NCBI GenBank assembly: GCA_001598975.1
Contig: BBXU01002456.1
Location: forward strand, 62,001-126,000
Source of the DNA: Parachlorella kessleri
Lineage: Eukaryota > Chlorophyta > Trebouxiophyceae > Chlorellales > Chlorellaceae
Length of the DNA: 64,000 nucleotides
Reading direction: 5' to 3'
Shown: positions 35,765 to 47,831 of the stretch, one piece after another
How positions within the stretch are numbered: position 1 is the stretch's first letter
Layout: each line of letters opens with the position of its first letter
Translations under genes and position numbers: made by a program
Notes under the pieces: generated by a model
What the model saw: the letters and a program-made list of their open reading frames with translations, nothing else
What the model was told of the DNA's origin: nothing
The model's database searches: none

Positions 35765-38700
35765 ATGGGGCTTTTCAGCAAGCACAAGACTAAGGGCGTT
35801 AACTACAAGTTCTCGCTGCGGCTGCATGCCCTCAGCCCCTTCCCTGCCACATGGAGGGCCCTGGCCGTGGAGTGGCACCGTGGCAAGAACAAAAGTGGCA
35901 GCAGCAGGGCTGTGGGACCCACACGACAGGCGGGGCGGCCATGGGCAACGTTTGAGTTTGAGGAAGCGCTGACAGTGCCTTGCACGCTGTACCCGGTAAG
36001 CAGGGCGCGGTTGTGGAGAGGATGCAAACAGTGCGGACTGGACCTCGTGCTGGTGCAGCCGGGTCTTCACACACACTGTTCGGTGACCAGGGCAGACGCG
36101 GGCGGTGCACGAGCAAGTGCAGTATGAACCGCACGGGAACGCTTGCAGCCTTTGGTGCTGGGTATGAGTGCAGGCAGGTCGCATTTCATCGCATCACTGC
36201 TGCTGTTGTGAGTCTTGGTACTAGCTCGCTTAGCACAGGAGGCGGGGGCGACTGGGAGGGCGGGCGGCAAGGGCCAGGGCCGCTTTGAGCGCAAGGAGCT
36301 AGAAATCATCGTTGTGGATGCCAGCAGCGGTGGGGGTGGCGGCAAGCAGCGGCCTGCCTTGGGCACGGCAACGCTGAACCTGGCAGACTTTGCTAGGGAG
36401 GGTGTAAAGCTGCAGCAGACACTCCCGGTGGCGCTGGCTCGCGGTGTGGCTGCTGTTGGTGGCGCGCCTAAGCTCCTGGTGACAGTCAGGTGGGTGTGGA
36501 AGCTCGAAGTGGGGTTTGGGCCCCTTGACAGGGTGTGATGGCAGGAGCTGAGGCCACCAGGGCGTTCATGTAAGAGCTGAATCACCAAAATCAGGTGTAT
36601 CGTAGCGCCGCTGTGGCATGACGAAGCTGGGGCGGTACTTCTGCTGAGAAGCGTGGAAGTCTCATTTGTAACTGCACATCTGCAAGTTCCACTGAGCACC
36701 AGTGTGCAGTGCATTGCACAAAGAAAAGTTTGGTGCTGGCATCTGCAGCTGTGGCGGATATGAAGGCTCCATTGCGCCAACTGTGGGGGGCCGGTCTAGC
36801 CTGGAGGAGATGGGGGACATGCCTGCTACAATGAGCACGGATGACGAGAGTGAGCGCTAAAGAGGCCAAGGCTGGTAGTTGATGCCTAATCACTAGCATC
36901 TACCCACTACCATTGCCATGCACGAGTTCTGCATTGCGTGCCACGGAGACTACGGCACCACAGGGGAACCCCGCATGTAGCTCGTAACAACGCTGCTGAG
37001 ACCATGCTGTATGCGTCTGGTGCCTAAGCGAGTGAGCCAGTTTGAACCATCATACCTGACATTTTCACCGTCCCCCCTTGTGAGGGGAGCCTGGGCGAGG
37101 CCAGTTGGTATGAGCGCCTGCAAGGCTGCGAATGGGTTGACACGTTTGCCCATGTCTCACCAGCAGTACAACCCTTGTCCTTTGCAGGCAGTCGTCCCTC
37201 CAGCCGGGTTGGCACGCGGCCCTCCAGCAGGCTGGAGGAAAGCCCCTCAGCAGCACTAGGCCTGCCCCCAAAACCTCCCGCAGGGGTAGCCGCGGCAGCA
37301 GTGGCAGCAGGCAATGGCAGCGGTAGCTGGCGGGGGAGGGGGGAGGCAGCGCTGTCACCCCAGCAGGAGGTGCGAAGCGGTGCTGCCGCTAACACTGGCA
37401 GGAGTGCGCCTAGAGGGGAAGCCACCTATGACAGCGAGGGGTTTTTGAGGGATAACAGCGTGGAGCTGGAACCTGATGCGGGACCTGCAGACCCTCAGCA
37501 GCAACAACGAGGCAGCCCTGCGCGGCCGTCGCCAGCCGCACCGCAGGCAGTGCAGCCGCAGCGCAGCGGGCTCAGCGGCAGCGCAGCGCTCACAGCGGGC
37601 GGCAGCGTGAAGCGCAACCTGGGATCTGCGCTGGAGAGGGTTGACTCCACCACCAGCCAGTCTGAGAGCAGCAGGTGGGGGATTGTGCGTAGGTTATAGT
37701 CAGGAATGTTTTTCTGTGCCTGGACAGAATTTCTCCCGGTAGGCGCTGAACAGCCCTGACTCTGGCCTGGTAGAATGGTAGCTTGCTGGTAGTGGCACGG
37801 ACTATCATGGTAGCCTTGCACAGGCTTCGGTGGGGCGTGGTGAGTGCCCACTTAAGTGTGGGACTCACCACTTTGTGTGCTTCCTGTCACCAGTCCATGG
37901 ACTGCAGCGCAACATGGCCCAGGTGGCTGGACCTTGAACCTGCTGCCGTCACCTACAAGTCCCCCACCTCAGTGGGTCCCAACCACCCCAGGGGCCCGGG
38001 CACGTAGGCATGGCAGCCGCATGGGGCATCTGCCTCGTTCCATGACAACACATCAGATGTAACCGAGCGACTGTGGCTGCAGGCCTGATGGGGACGAGGT
38101 GCAGAGCCGGCCTCTGGCCGCAGCGCCCTCCACCTCTGCAGCCGCTGCCCCTGGGGATGCCTCCCCGCCGAAGGCTGCTGCCAGCGCTGGGCCCCCCAGG
38201 AGCGCTGTGGCCAGCACTGCCGAGGATGTCGAGCAGGTGCGATAAGAAGGATGCAAATCACAGCAGGGTGGCGGGGGTGGCTTCCATCTCGTCCGAATAG
38301 AATTATGTTGCACTGCTGGGGTGTGAGCAGGGCAGTGCTGCTTGGTGGCTTTGGGTAGTGAATGGGTGGCCTTGGGCAGGTTGGCATGGTGATCGGAGCC
38401 TCCTACAAATGGTGTGTTGAGTGTATGAGCTACCATTTGCCGGGGCCCTGTGCTGGACACAGGTCTGCAGACTCCGTGCCGGTCTGTTCATAAGGCTGCA
38501 TTCTCACTGCAGTCGTGCGCGTCCGATTGGAGGCCCAGTCAATTGCTTCACTGACTGTTGATTTGTACTTGGCTGGGTGCAGGATGCCACGGCGTTGGGA
38601 AGCGTCCCAGCTGCACTGCCCACGCCCCTGCAGCCCCTACCTTCCGCTGCATCAGCAGCAACTGCAGCGTCAGGGGAGCCGGACACGCCGTTTGAGGCGC

Positions 38701-41700
38701 GGCTAGCGGCAGACCTGCCCTCCCCTCCGCCCTGGTCAACAGGCCAGTCCTCGCTGTCGGCTGGGGTGGACCCAGCCGTGCCCTTCACTGTCAGGTAAGC
38801 AGCTTGAGACGCTAGGTCGGTGGGTGGGCATGGGGGTGGTGTACTTTTTTCAGGCTGGCGGGGTCGAGCTTGCAGCATCCACCTTGTGGGGAATCAACAT
38901 TGTCTGTGGGTGGGCTGGTCGATTAAGCCACGGCACGGATGCGCACGGGGTAGTAGGAGGACGGAGCTGCAAGTGTGGTGATGCACGCTAACTTGAAGGT
39001 TCTGGTCGGTGCGCCTCGCTCATGTTTTGGCGGATAGTGCCAGCCGAGATTGAGAGGTACGAGCTTCAGACTGCACGCAAGGCGTGGCCTGCGGGCTTGC
39101 CTTTGCGCCCAAGGTAGCCAATTCTTCCCAGACAGAGACAATCCCCCAAGGTATTTCCATCTTCCGCTATACAAGTCTTTGGCACTGCCTGACAGGCCCT
39201 CCACTGTCCAGCGGCGCTTTGTGCGTGAGGACAGCGGCACAGCAGCTCCCCGCCGGTGGATGTGGCGGCACCAGCAGCAGCAGGGCGGCTCGGCCCGAGC
39301 GTCGCCAGAGAGGATGCCCGCCCGGGGGCCGGCTGCTGCGGCCGCTGGGCCTGCCGGGGAGCCAGCTCGGCAGGCACAGCAGCGGGAAAAGGCGGAGGGG
39401 TCCGGCGCGGCAGGAGGTGCGCGGCGGGTGGGGGCCTGGTGTGGACACCGCCAAGGGTCCTGTGCTCTGGGCTGTCGAAGCCTTGGAGGAGGTTTCTATT
39501 GGGCATCTGCGACAAGGGCACCTATGAAGTGCTGCCCGTTGCAGCAGCGTCACGGAGCCTTCCACTCATTTGCCAGGGCCCCTGGGAGCGTTTACACGTG
39601 TCTTTTACTAACCGTTGCCACATCTACAGCAGGGTTTTTCCGTACGGGGATGTCATGCAGATTTTTCCATGGACGCAGAGGGGCTCACCGTCGAGGGCTC
39701 CGTGGATACCGGCAGCCGCGCTGCGGGGCCAGGCTCAGGCGGCAAGCCCCCCTCCCCCAGCAGCCCATTCCACGCCATGGCAGTCGCCGCTGCAGCGGGT
39801 GCCGCGGCCACGGCAGCTGCGGGCGGTGCGGCCCACCCTTCAGACAGCAACCACGATGCCGCTGACAAGGGAACCCCCCCGCTGGCGCGCACGTCAGCAG
39901 CGCCTGACGCCACGGCGGGGAGCCCGGCACCACGGCCGCCTCAGGGAACAGCAGCGTCACCAGCTGCGGGTCCTGGCGGCAGCCTGGCCCGCCGCAGCGC
40001 CGACGTGGGGTCCCTTGTGGCTGGCAGCAGGCCTCCCCGGCGGGCCTCGCTGGGCCTGCAGTCCTCCCGGGAGTTCCACCTGCCGCCCAGCAGGGAGGAG
40101 TCGCTGCTGGCGGCGCTGGCCACGCCGCGTGACTCGCTGGCGCAGGAGCTGGGGGCGGGACACGGCCAGCTGGAGGGGCTGCTGAGGGAGCTGCTGACCA
40201 CAGCTGTGCTGGAGGTGGGGTAGGTGGGGTGCTTGGAGGGTGCGGGTGGGAGGCCTGCGCCGCTGACCCTTTCGCACCTGCACCTGTTGGGAGGCTGTTC
40301 ATCGCGCACCATTAGGGGGGCCTGGGGCTTATATCGGGCTCTGGCCCTGGGTGTGGATGGTGGGCGAGGGAATGCTGATAGGCGGCATGGGTAGCTGTTC
40401 GTGGTCTATGGCGTGCCAGGATTGCGACATGGGCAGGAGGCGGGGTGGGCAGAAGGCGGGGGTGTAGGGTCCTGTCAGCCCTAGCCCGCTGCTGCATTCG
40501 GGGAACCCAAGTGCTGCACTTCGGCCTCTCCCCTGGCAGGCACCGGCGTACCATTGATGATGGGTTGTGCCTCGCTCACCATGCAGTCTGCTGTCTACCT
40601 GGCAGCCGGCAAGAGCACCTTCCGGCCGCCCATGCAAGGCGCCACGGCCAGCGACGCGGCGGCTGCGACCAGCAAGCACGTCCATGCTCCAGCGAGGCGC
40701 CTTGCGCGCACCGCGCTCGCGCTGGGGCGCTATGAGGGGCGGCTGCTGATGTTGCGGGCGATCAAGGCTATACAGGCTGTGAGCGGGGCTGGCGCAGGGG
40801 ATCTCCACAGGTACGCTGGTGTGTGCGTGTCATTGTGCGAGCGCGCAGGTGGTGATGGTGGCGGGGCGCCGGCGTGCCGGTTGGAATTGTGGGTGTGTGG
40901 TTGTATTAGCGGTATCTGTGGGTGGTAGGAGGGGTAAGCAGTGGCTGAGAAAGGTACATATGCAGTGCATGTGTGTTCCAGGCATGACAGCTGGCGGTCC
41001 TGCCCTGGAACGCCACCTAAGGCAGGCCATTCCTTGGAAGATTTTTTTCATTACTGGCACTTAACAAGTCATAATTTGCTGGATTTGGCTGCTCGGTCTT
41101 GCAACAGTGTCTCTCGCTGCATGGACGGACCGTGCAAGGTAGCGAGCAAAGAGGCTACCCATGTCCTTGCAGGCTGTCCTTCTGGTGGTCGAACGTTCTG
41201 CAGCTTCGCTGGATGACGTGGGCGCTGCAGGACTCGGCAGCAGGCACAGCAGACACAGCAGCAGAGCGGGGGGTTGCCCTGGCGAATGGGAGCTCACATG
41301 CCGCGCCTCACAGGGCGGGCAGCGGCCCCTCAGAAGGGTCGTGGGTGTCAGAGGTAAGTGGTACTGCGCTGCTGCACAGCTGCGGCAAGCACCGCTGCTC
41401 CCTTGCTGCGGCCTCTTCTATTCGTGCTGGTGCATGCTATACTGTTGGCACAGGCTACTTCACTCTGCTGAGTGGATGTCAAGCAGTAGGGCCCTGCCGC
41501 GCCTGGCAGTGCTGGGATCATTCCTTGGGCCGACCATGGCTCGCACGGCACCCGCATCGCCACCGCCCCACTTACTCAGCTTGAGGGTGTGAAGCTGGGG
41601 CTGCCCCTTTGGCCATGCTGGCAGGTGCTTGCCCCCGCCCTGCTGGACTTGGAGACGCAGCTGTTTGATGAGATGCTGCGGATCCTCTGGTGGGGCGTGC

Positions 41701-44700
41701 TTCTGCCAACAGGTTAGCCTTGGGAAGTTGCACGTTATGGGGGGCAGGGATGTTGCAGGTTTCAGCAGAGCAAGCGGGGCAGAGTGCAGATGCTTGTGGT
41801 TCTGGGCGTCGCCATTGAAACCTTCTGATGACCCCTTGGGCTATGCTGCTGGCGTGGTTATGGTGCGGTGCGGTCATGTTCTTTCTGCTTCGCTGATCTT
41901 GCGAACTGCTGCTGCATGTGGTGGCTCATGTAGCCAGCATTGCCTGACTGAGCTTGCCATGCCGAGCGCAGTCACTGGGCGCAGCCTGGGTGGTAGCCTG
42001 AGCCCGCCGTCCCCCGGCAGGACCCCCGCCAAGGCCAACGGATTTCCCCAGGGCAGACAGCAGCAGCCGGTGCAGCGGCACAGCTCGGGCCCCGAGACGC
42101 CCAGCACTGCGCAGGGCACGCCTCGGAGCCTCGAGTCCGCCGAGGTAGTCAGACCTGCTGAGTCGCGTTTCAGTTGGCGCAGCAGCGCCGCAGCAGTTTG
42201 GGTAGACATATTGCTCGGGTGTGGATGTAGCGCCTGGCTGCTAATGTGCTTGTTGCTTGGTCTTTGCACAGGGCTTCTGGTAGCGTGCATGCATGGCAGC
42301 TTTGGCTGAGAAGCCAGAGCAAACATTTTCTGGGATCCTGGCATGTCGCAGGAGGCCGCTGTGCGGCAGTGGGTGATCGGCCTGGAGGTCTGCGTTGAGG
42401 CGCTGTGTCAGCAGCCCCACCGCCCCGCCGCCGCACCCCGGGGACACCTGCTGCTGCTGCACCGCCAGCTGCTTGTGGGGCTGCTGCGGCGGCTGGACAC
42501 GCTGCTGTTCCGCAAGCTGCTGGCAGGTGTGCAGGCAGCGCCAGCGGGGTGGTTGGTGGTACTGGTGGGAAGGGGCTAGTGCGTTTTGGCAAGGTGGCTG
42601 TAGGCCTTTGCCATGCAACTGCTGGTGTGAACAGCGTACTCGGTTTTTTCGACCCTGCCATCGTGAACACACCCATTTCAGCTGGCTGCATTTGCGACCT
42701 AGGTCGATGCGGTATGCAAGTCAATCCTTGTGCAGGTCGGGAGGTGCAGAGGTTTAGTTGCTACACCGCGATCATCTGATAACGCCATGAGCACCCATTC
42801 ACCTCGTAAAGTAGCATTTTCTTCAGCCAGTATGCAACGCATGCGGCGGCCCAGATATCCACCCAATGTCTGCAGGGCCTGAGGCAGAGGGGCGGGAAGC
42901 GTCCTTCAGCTCCCGGAGCCTACTGGGGAGCAGCTCCTTTATGGAGGATGTCTTGGGGGGCTCCTCTGTGCCACTCAGCTCCTCCCTGCTGCCCTTCCCG
43001 CGGTGGGTCTGCTGCCTGCGCCCTCCTCTAACTATGGCAGCCCTGGGTTGTGGGAGGGTCGTCAGATAGCCTGCGCTCCTCGTGGGCCGGTTCCTGGGGT
43101 AGACAGTTTTTGGCCAGAGTGGCCCGCATTTTTTTGGTGAGGGCGAGTCAGTCCTGCTGCGCCAGCAGGCGCCGCCAAGACGGGCTTGGTGCGACCAGCC
43201 AGGCCACTGCAAGACTTGACCCCGAAGGACAACCTTCTCCTTTTCGTGCCCTGCTGCACGCATGCACGTTGGCCCTGCATGAGCTGGACTGACATGCTAC
43301 AGATGCTTCCCTGCATGGAACAGGTTGAATTCCTCTGCTGTCGCGGGCAGGCTTCCACGTTCCTTGGATGCTTGGCCGCAACGCGTGGCTTGGTTGGCTT
43401 GGGATGGAGTACACGGTGGTGCTGCCGAATCGCCCTGATCTGCAAGCCGTGGGCTGCTGATGCAGGGGCCCGCTGACATTTAGTGTGGGTGTCAACCTCA
43501 AGATGGCGGTCAGCCGGCTCACCCAGTGGGCAGCAGACAATGGCATCAAGGTGGGGCATCTTGCGGGCTGTTGGGGGAGCTTAGCTGTCATTTGCTCGCC
43601 CCCCTTGGTGTCAGTGTTCGCCCTGCAAGCCTGTTGTTGCCTGCTGTTGGACAGGATTCCTGGTTGGCTCTTTCCATTTCTTTGTTTGGTGGCGGTCTCC
43701 TCGTCCCGTTGGCATCACGCCAGCATCCCCCAACATACCTGGGCATCTCACAACTTTCCCGATTTACTGACTTGCCTGGCTGGCCCTTGGCAGGAGGACC
43801 GTGTCGCCCGCTCCTCCCATGAGCTGAGTGACTACCGGCTGTTCCCCTGCCTGAGGGCCACCGCCGACCTGCTCATGATGCCCAAGGAGGTGGGTGGATT
43901 GCCTCCCTGTGTGGCACCCTCACTCTTGACCTCATCCTACGGCACCGCGGCAGGTCCAGACGGGGCTGCTTGTACTGTGCATGCCAGGCCTCATGCCATG
44001 CATGAACCGCACCACCAACTCTGACTCGGCAATGCGTTTGGGCAGCGATCTAGGTGCGGAGTGTAGACTTCTCAAAAATTTCCCCGCCCGGGTCTTCAAC
44101 TTGTCTGGAGCCACTGGTGTGCGACGGCCCTCCCAGGCCTGTCTCCTACCGTCGCTGCAGGTGCTGGCAGACAGCGAGATTCGGAGAGAGGTGGTGCCGG
44201 GGCTGCCGCTGCGCCGGGTGGTGCAGATACTCGAGCGGTTTGAGCCGGACGACTTTGCCCCCGAGCCAGTCCCGCCAGGTGGGGAGAGGATGGCAGGGGA
44301 AAGGTGACTGTGCCAGCGCGAAGTGGGTGGATTGCATGGCCGGGGCGCTGTGCCTAGTTATGAAACTAGGTGGCCTGACGGCATGATATGCCACCATCAG
44401 CACATATGGTTGACGTGGCTGAGAGGTTTCCAGAGGGGCCCAACTGTGTCAGTTTCCACATTCTACAGCCGTTTGGCCCCCAGTTGGGTTTCTACACCTG
44501 CGGCCCCTTCTCGTGCTTCACACTGCAATGCTGGGAGTCGCAGCTTGGAAGCGCTTTTGAGTGCTTTCTTGCACCTGCAGATCTGCTTGAGCAGCTGCAG
44601 GACGAGACGCCAACTAGTGCAGCTGCCCTGTCGCCTACCGTCAAACGCAGCGAGGAGTACACACCCCCATCAGAGGCTGGCCTGCTGGAGGAAGGTGGGT

Positions 44701-45102
44701 GGGGTCGGCTTGGGCCCTGTGTAAAAGTTTGGGAGGGCTGTGGAAGTGTTCCACTCCGGTGTCTACTGGGCGGCCATACCAGGTGGTGCATTAGCGGATG
44801 ATTGGGAGCATGCTATGCCTAGTGGAGGAGTAAATGCGTACTGGCTAAACAGGTCGGGGGATGGTTGGACTCCGCTGCTAAATGTGCGCAGTCATAGATT
44901 CTTTGGCAACGGTTACAGCTGCCATGCAGGACTCATAGGTGCATCTGTAAGCCTGAAGATGGATGATGAGTCAGAGGATGAGCTAGAGGCCTTAGCAGAG
45001 ACCTACGCTTGCGGTGGGGAAGAGGGTGGTGCCACTACCGGTGGGGAAGCGCGAGCTCACCGATTTGCCCTCCTGCGAGACCTTTGGTCCAGCGCACGTT
45101 GA
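35765..45102 (+). CDS. EEIG1/EHBP1 N-terminal C2 (NT-C2) protein with DIL-like C-terminal region
   Basis: Nineteen exons, 1237 residues: 35765-35995, 36239-36489, 36800-36849, 37188-37674, 38083-38236, 38583-38794, 39196-39416, 39661-40214, 40587-40810, 41173-41353, 41625-41712, 41972-42144, 42352-42526, 42876-43002, 43466-43550, 43794-43889, 44161-44278, 44581-44694, 44930-45102. Exons 1-2 encode the NT-C2 domain (starts MGLFSKHKTKGVNYKFSLRL, then LEIIVVDAS and LGTATLNLADFA), a membrane- or organelle-tethering C2 fold. The middle (exons 3-8) is Ser/Pro/Ala-rich and probably disordered. Exons 10-17 match the C-terminal part of land-plant EEIG1-domain proteins: WWSNVLQLR, LLRRLDTLLFRKLL, GVNLKMAVSRLTQWA, ATADLLMMPKE, VVQILERFEPDDFAPEPVP, a helical region like the DIL/cargo part of myosins. 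The end is acidic (DDESEDELEAL). Exons 7 and 9 have alternative acceptors. Confidence 0.87.
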
Positions 45103-45323
45103 AAAGCCGTCGAAGTTCCTTGTGCACATAGGACGCTGTGGCTTGCCTTAATGCTCATGGTGCTCGGATATTTTGCTGCTCATCTGCTGTCCAACATCAT
45201 GTTCCAGTACACGCATGTTACACACGAGGTTGCGGGTTTTGGTCTAACTAGCTTCAACACACCAACAAGGCAACTTGGTTGTACTTTTTATGCAAGAAGC
45301 AAAGTTTGTGTGCTCTCTGCACG

Positions 45324-47447
45324 TCAGCTACTGGTAAAATCGCCCCAGTCATCCTCCTCTGCCTCAGCGGCAGCGACTCCAGGCAGCTCGACTGCATCGC
45401 CTTGCTGTTGCCCACCGTTATGCTGTTCTAGTTGTAGCTTGTCCAGCTGTTGCTCCACAGCGGCATCCAAGCCTGTACTTGCGCCGCTAGCCTGCATGCC
45501 TGATTGGTGTGCACCTTCTTTACTATCACCAGGTGTTTCAGCGTCTTGGGTGGACTGAGCGTCGTCAGCACAGCCCCTTATGGTCTCACCGCCACTGGCA
45601 GAGCTCCCTGTGGCAGTGCCATCGGCTGTGGCACCAGTGCTCCCAAGTATTGCCTGGCCCTCCTCCCCTGCCGAGGAATCCCTCGGAGACACGCACATCT
45701 CAGCTGCTGCTATTGCTGCTGTTCCTGTGAGCGTAGGCATGGTGCTAGGGTCAGGCCCACTAAGGCTGGTTCTCCTGGGCCCAGGAGGTGGCGCCAGTGT
45801 GGGAACAGGGCTGCTGCCCTCCACACTGCCAACCCCGCTGCTGGCGCTGCCGCCAGCACCAAACAGGTTAAAGCGAGAGCTGAGCTTGGACCCCTTGCTC
45901 AGGAACCCCTCTGTCTTCTCTTGTTTTGCCTGAGGACGATGCGGGGCAGCAAACAGAACGAAAGTCTCTTGGCAAGCTGCTATCATAGAGCTCTGAACAA
46001 CATAAGTGATAAGGCAAAGCGTCTGAACCTGGATGAGGAGCTACAGTGGTCACCCGCCCTGCAGTCTGGCAGCACATGTTTGGGGCAAGTTCTTACCACA
46101 GTCAGTTTGAGTGTAATCTTCTCCCCTGGCTTGATGGCGTAGTCCACAGCAGGCATTGCCGCATCCTCAGGAGCCTCTGCTCCCTCGCTTGCACCTGCAC
46201 GCATGGAGGAGTTGGACATCACATATGGCCCAGAAGCAGCACAAACCCGGGCCCGCTTCATGTGACTGGATTTACTGGTAGCAAACACTAGCCCGACCAT
46301 TTGCAGCTGATGCCCTGTAGCAGCAGCCTTGCAAGCGCAACCGCAACGTTACATGATAGCTCTTTACCTACATGCAACTTCCCTGCTTCATTTGGAAAAA
46401 CAAACCCAGCCTACTGCCCCTCATCTGGAAACTAGCATGCCCTCACAAAAGGCAAGCCAAAGTACTTACGCTGCTCCCTCTCCTCAAACTCTTTTCGCCT
46501 AGCCTCAGCTACACGCTTGCGCTTGAGGTATTGCTGGTGTTCATACAAGGCAGCATTGAAATTGCTGGCTTCTGACCGCTCCCTGCACCAGGAATCATAG
46601 GGCATGGGTGCTGCTAAAACTGCAGGTGCTGCAGGTGGCACTAGCAGTGTGCCCAAGCACGGCTCAAAGAGATATTTCATGGCAAGCCAACCAGTGTGTG
46701 CTCCAATGGCTGTGCCTGCGGAGCTTGCCTGAAACCAAGGCCGATGAAAGCATGCCGACCTGTGTCCCTGTCCACAATACGCAACACAAAATACCTGCAG
46801 TACACAAAAGCAGGCCATTCAGTAAGCACCTGTGCCCTGCAAGCTTACATGCATTCCCATTCGGAAGCCGTAATGTGGCTGATAATGGCAGACGCCTTAC
46901 CTGCTGCTATCAATCACAGGTTCAACTACCTGCAGGCATGGGTGAAGATCCTCAGCCGCAACACTCACGTGTGCCACTTACTCCCTTGCCAACAGCAGCT
47001 TCTTGAAGCCCCTGTAGAGTGTGCAGTCCCCACTTACACTGCTTCAGGCGTGGCATGAGAAAGTACCGTGCCTACCGTGACTATGGGCGCATCCTTTGGA
47101 ACGGGACACTCCGCAAACAGCTCCCCTGCACGCCATGCAGCCCTAGGGCATTCCTGGTTGACAGGAAGGATATGTCAGGGTAAAGACCGGCATGTAGGTC
47201 CAAACCCGTGGCAACTACACAGCCCTGACAAAGGGCGTCGACAAGGCAACACACCCGTCTTGCAGTCCTCAAGCCTGATGAAGCAGTCGTCGCCGATGGT
47301 GACCACCCGGACGGCAACCTCGGTGAGCCACTTGTTAACGTTCCAAGTATCTGCCCGATGTCCAACTGTGGTTGCTGGTGGCACCTGATACACGTAGCTC
47401 TCCTTGCAGCTGAACACTAATAGCTCCGCCCCACCTACATCAGCCAT
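45324..47447 (-). CDS. NECAP: NECAP: adaptin-ear-binding coat-associated protein
   Basis: Clathrin-coat accessory protein that binds AP-1/AP-2. Seven exons: 47255-47447, 47076-47125, 46901-46929 (29 nt), 46729-46794, 46470-46582, 46097-46287, 45324-45929; 415 residues, longer than animal NECAPs (about 270). The PHear domain (DUF1681) is clear: YVYQVPPATT, CFIRLEDCKTGELFAECPV, EPVIDSSRYFVLRI, GRHAFIGLGFRERSEASNFN, then DYAIKPGEKITLKL. The extra length is a Ser/Thr/Gly-rich tail ending DDWGDFTSS, with the WGDF (W-x-x-F) peptide that binds adaptin appendages. The intron after exon 4 is GC-AG (CAG then GCAAGC). Stops of NECAP and the NT-C2 gene face each other 221 bp apart; the other side is a 384-bp divergent promoter with YbeY-HAD. 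Confidence 0.92.
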
Positions 47448-47831
47448 CCTCAGGCTGGTAATAGGAACGGAGTGGCACTATTGACGGCGGCAGGAAGCCT
47501 GGACCCTTCAGCCCTTCTACACAGAGCTTCAGAGGAATACAAGAGAAAGATTTACAGCAGGGTGAGTACGGTTGCTCTGCGGGTTGATCCAAGGTGATCG
47601 ACAGGTGGTTCGCGCTGGTCAACACATCTCAACGACTATGTGATTAGCTGTAAAGCTCAGTAAAGCTTAGCGCTATAATTTCCGGCGGGGCCCGGGGGTT
47701 AAAGATCGCATTCCATCACCCGGCAAACATCACAGGCCTGCGGGAGCATCTCTTGAGATGCCAAGATTCTTCATCATAAGGAAAATGCCACGGTGCCCAC
47801 CCCAGCTACCATAAGTGCAACATATGCTTTG
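47448..47831. promoter_or_regulatory. Divergent promoter, NECAP / YbeY-HAD
   Basis: 384 bp between opposite start codons. I see no coding signal. It contains a GC-rich block near 47680-47700 (GGCGGGGCCCGGGGG). Confidence 0.45.

Noticed and set aside
39256..40185. 309-codon plus-strand frame overlapping NT-C2 gene exons 7-8
   Set aside because: Arg/Pro/Ala-rich shadow of GC-rich low-complexity coding sequence in another frame; it crosses an intron and does not join neighbouring exons in phase.
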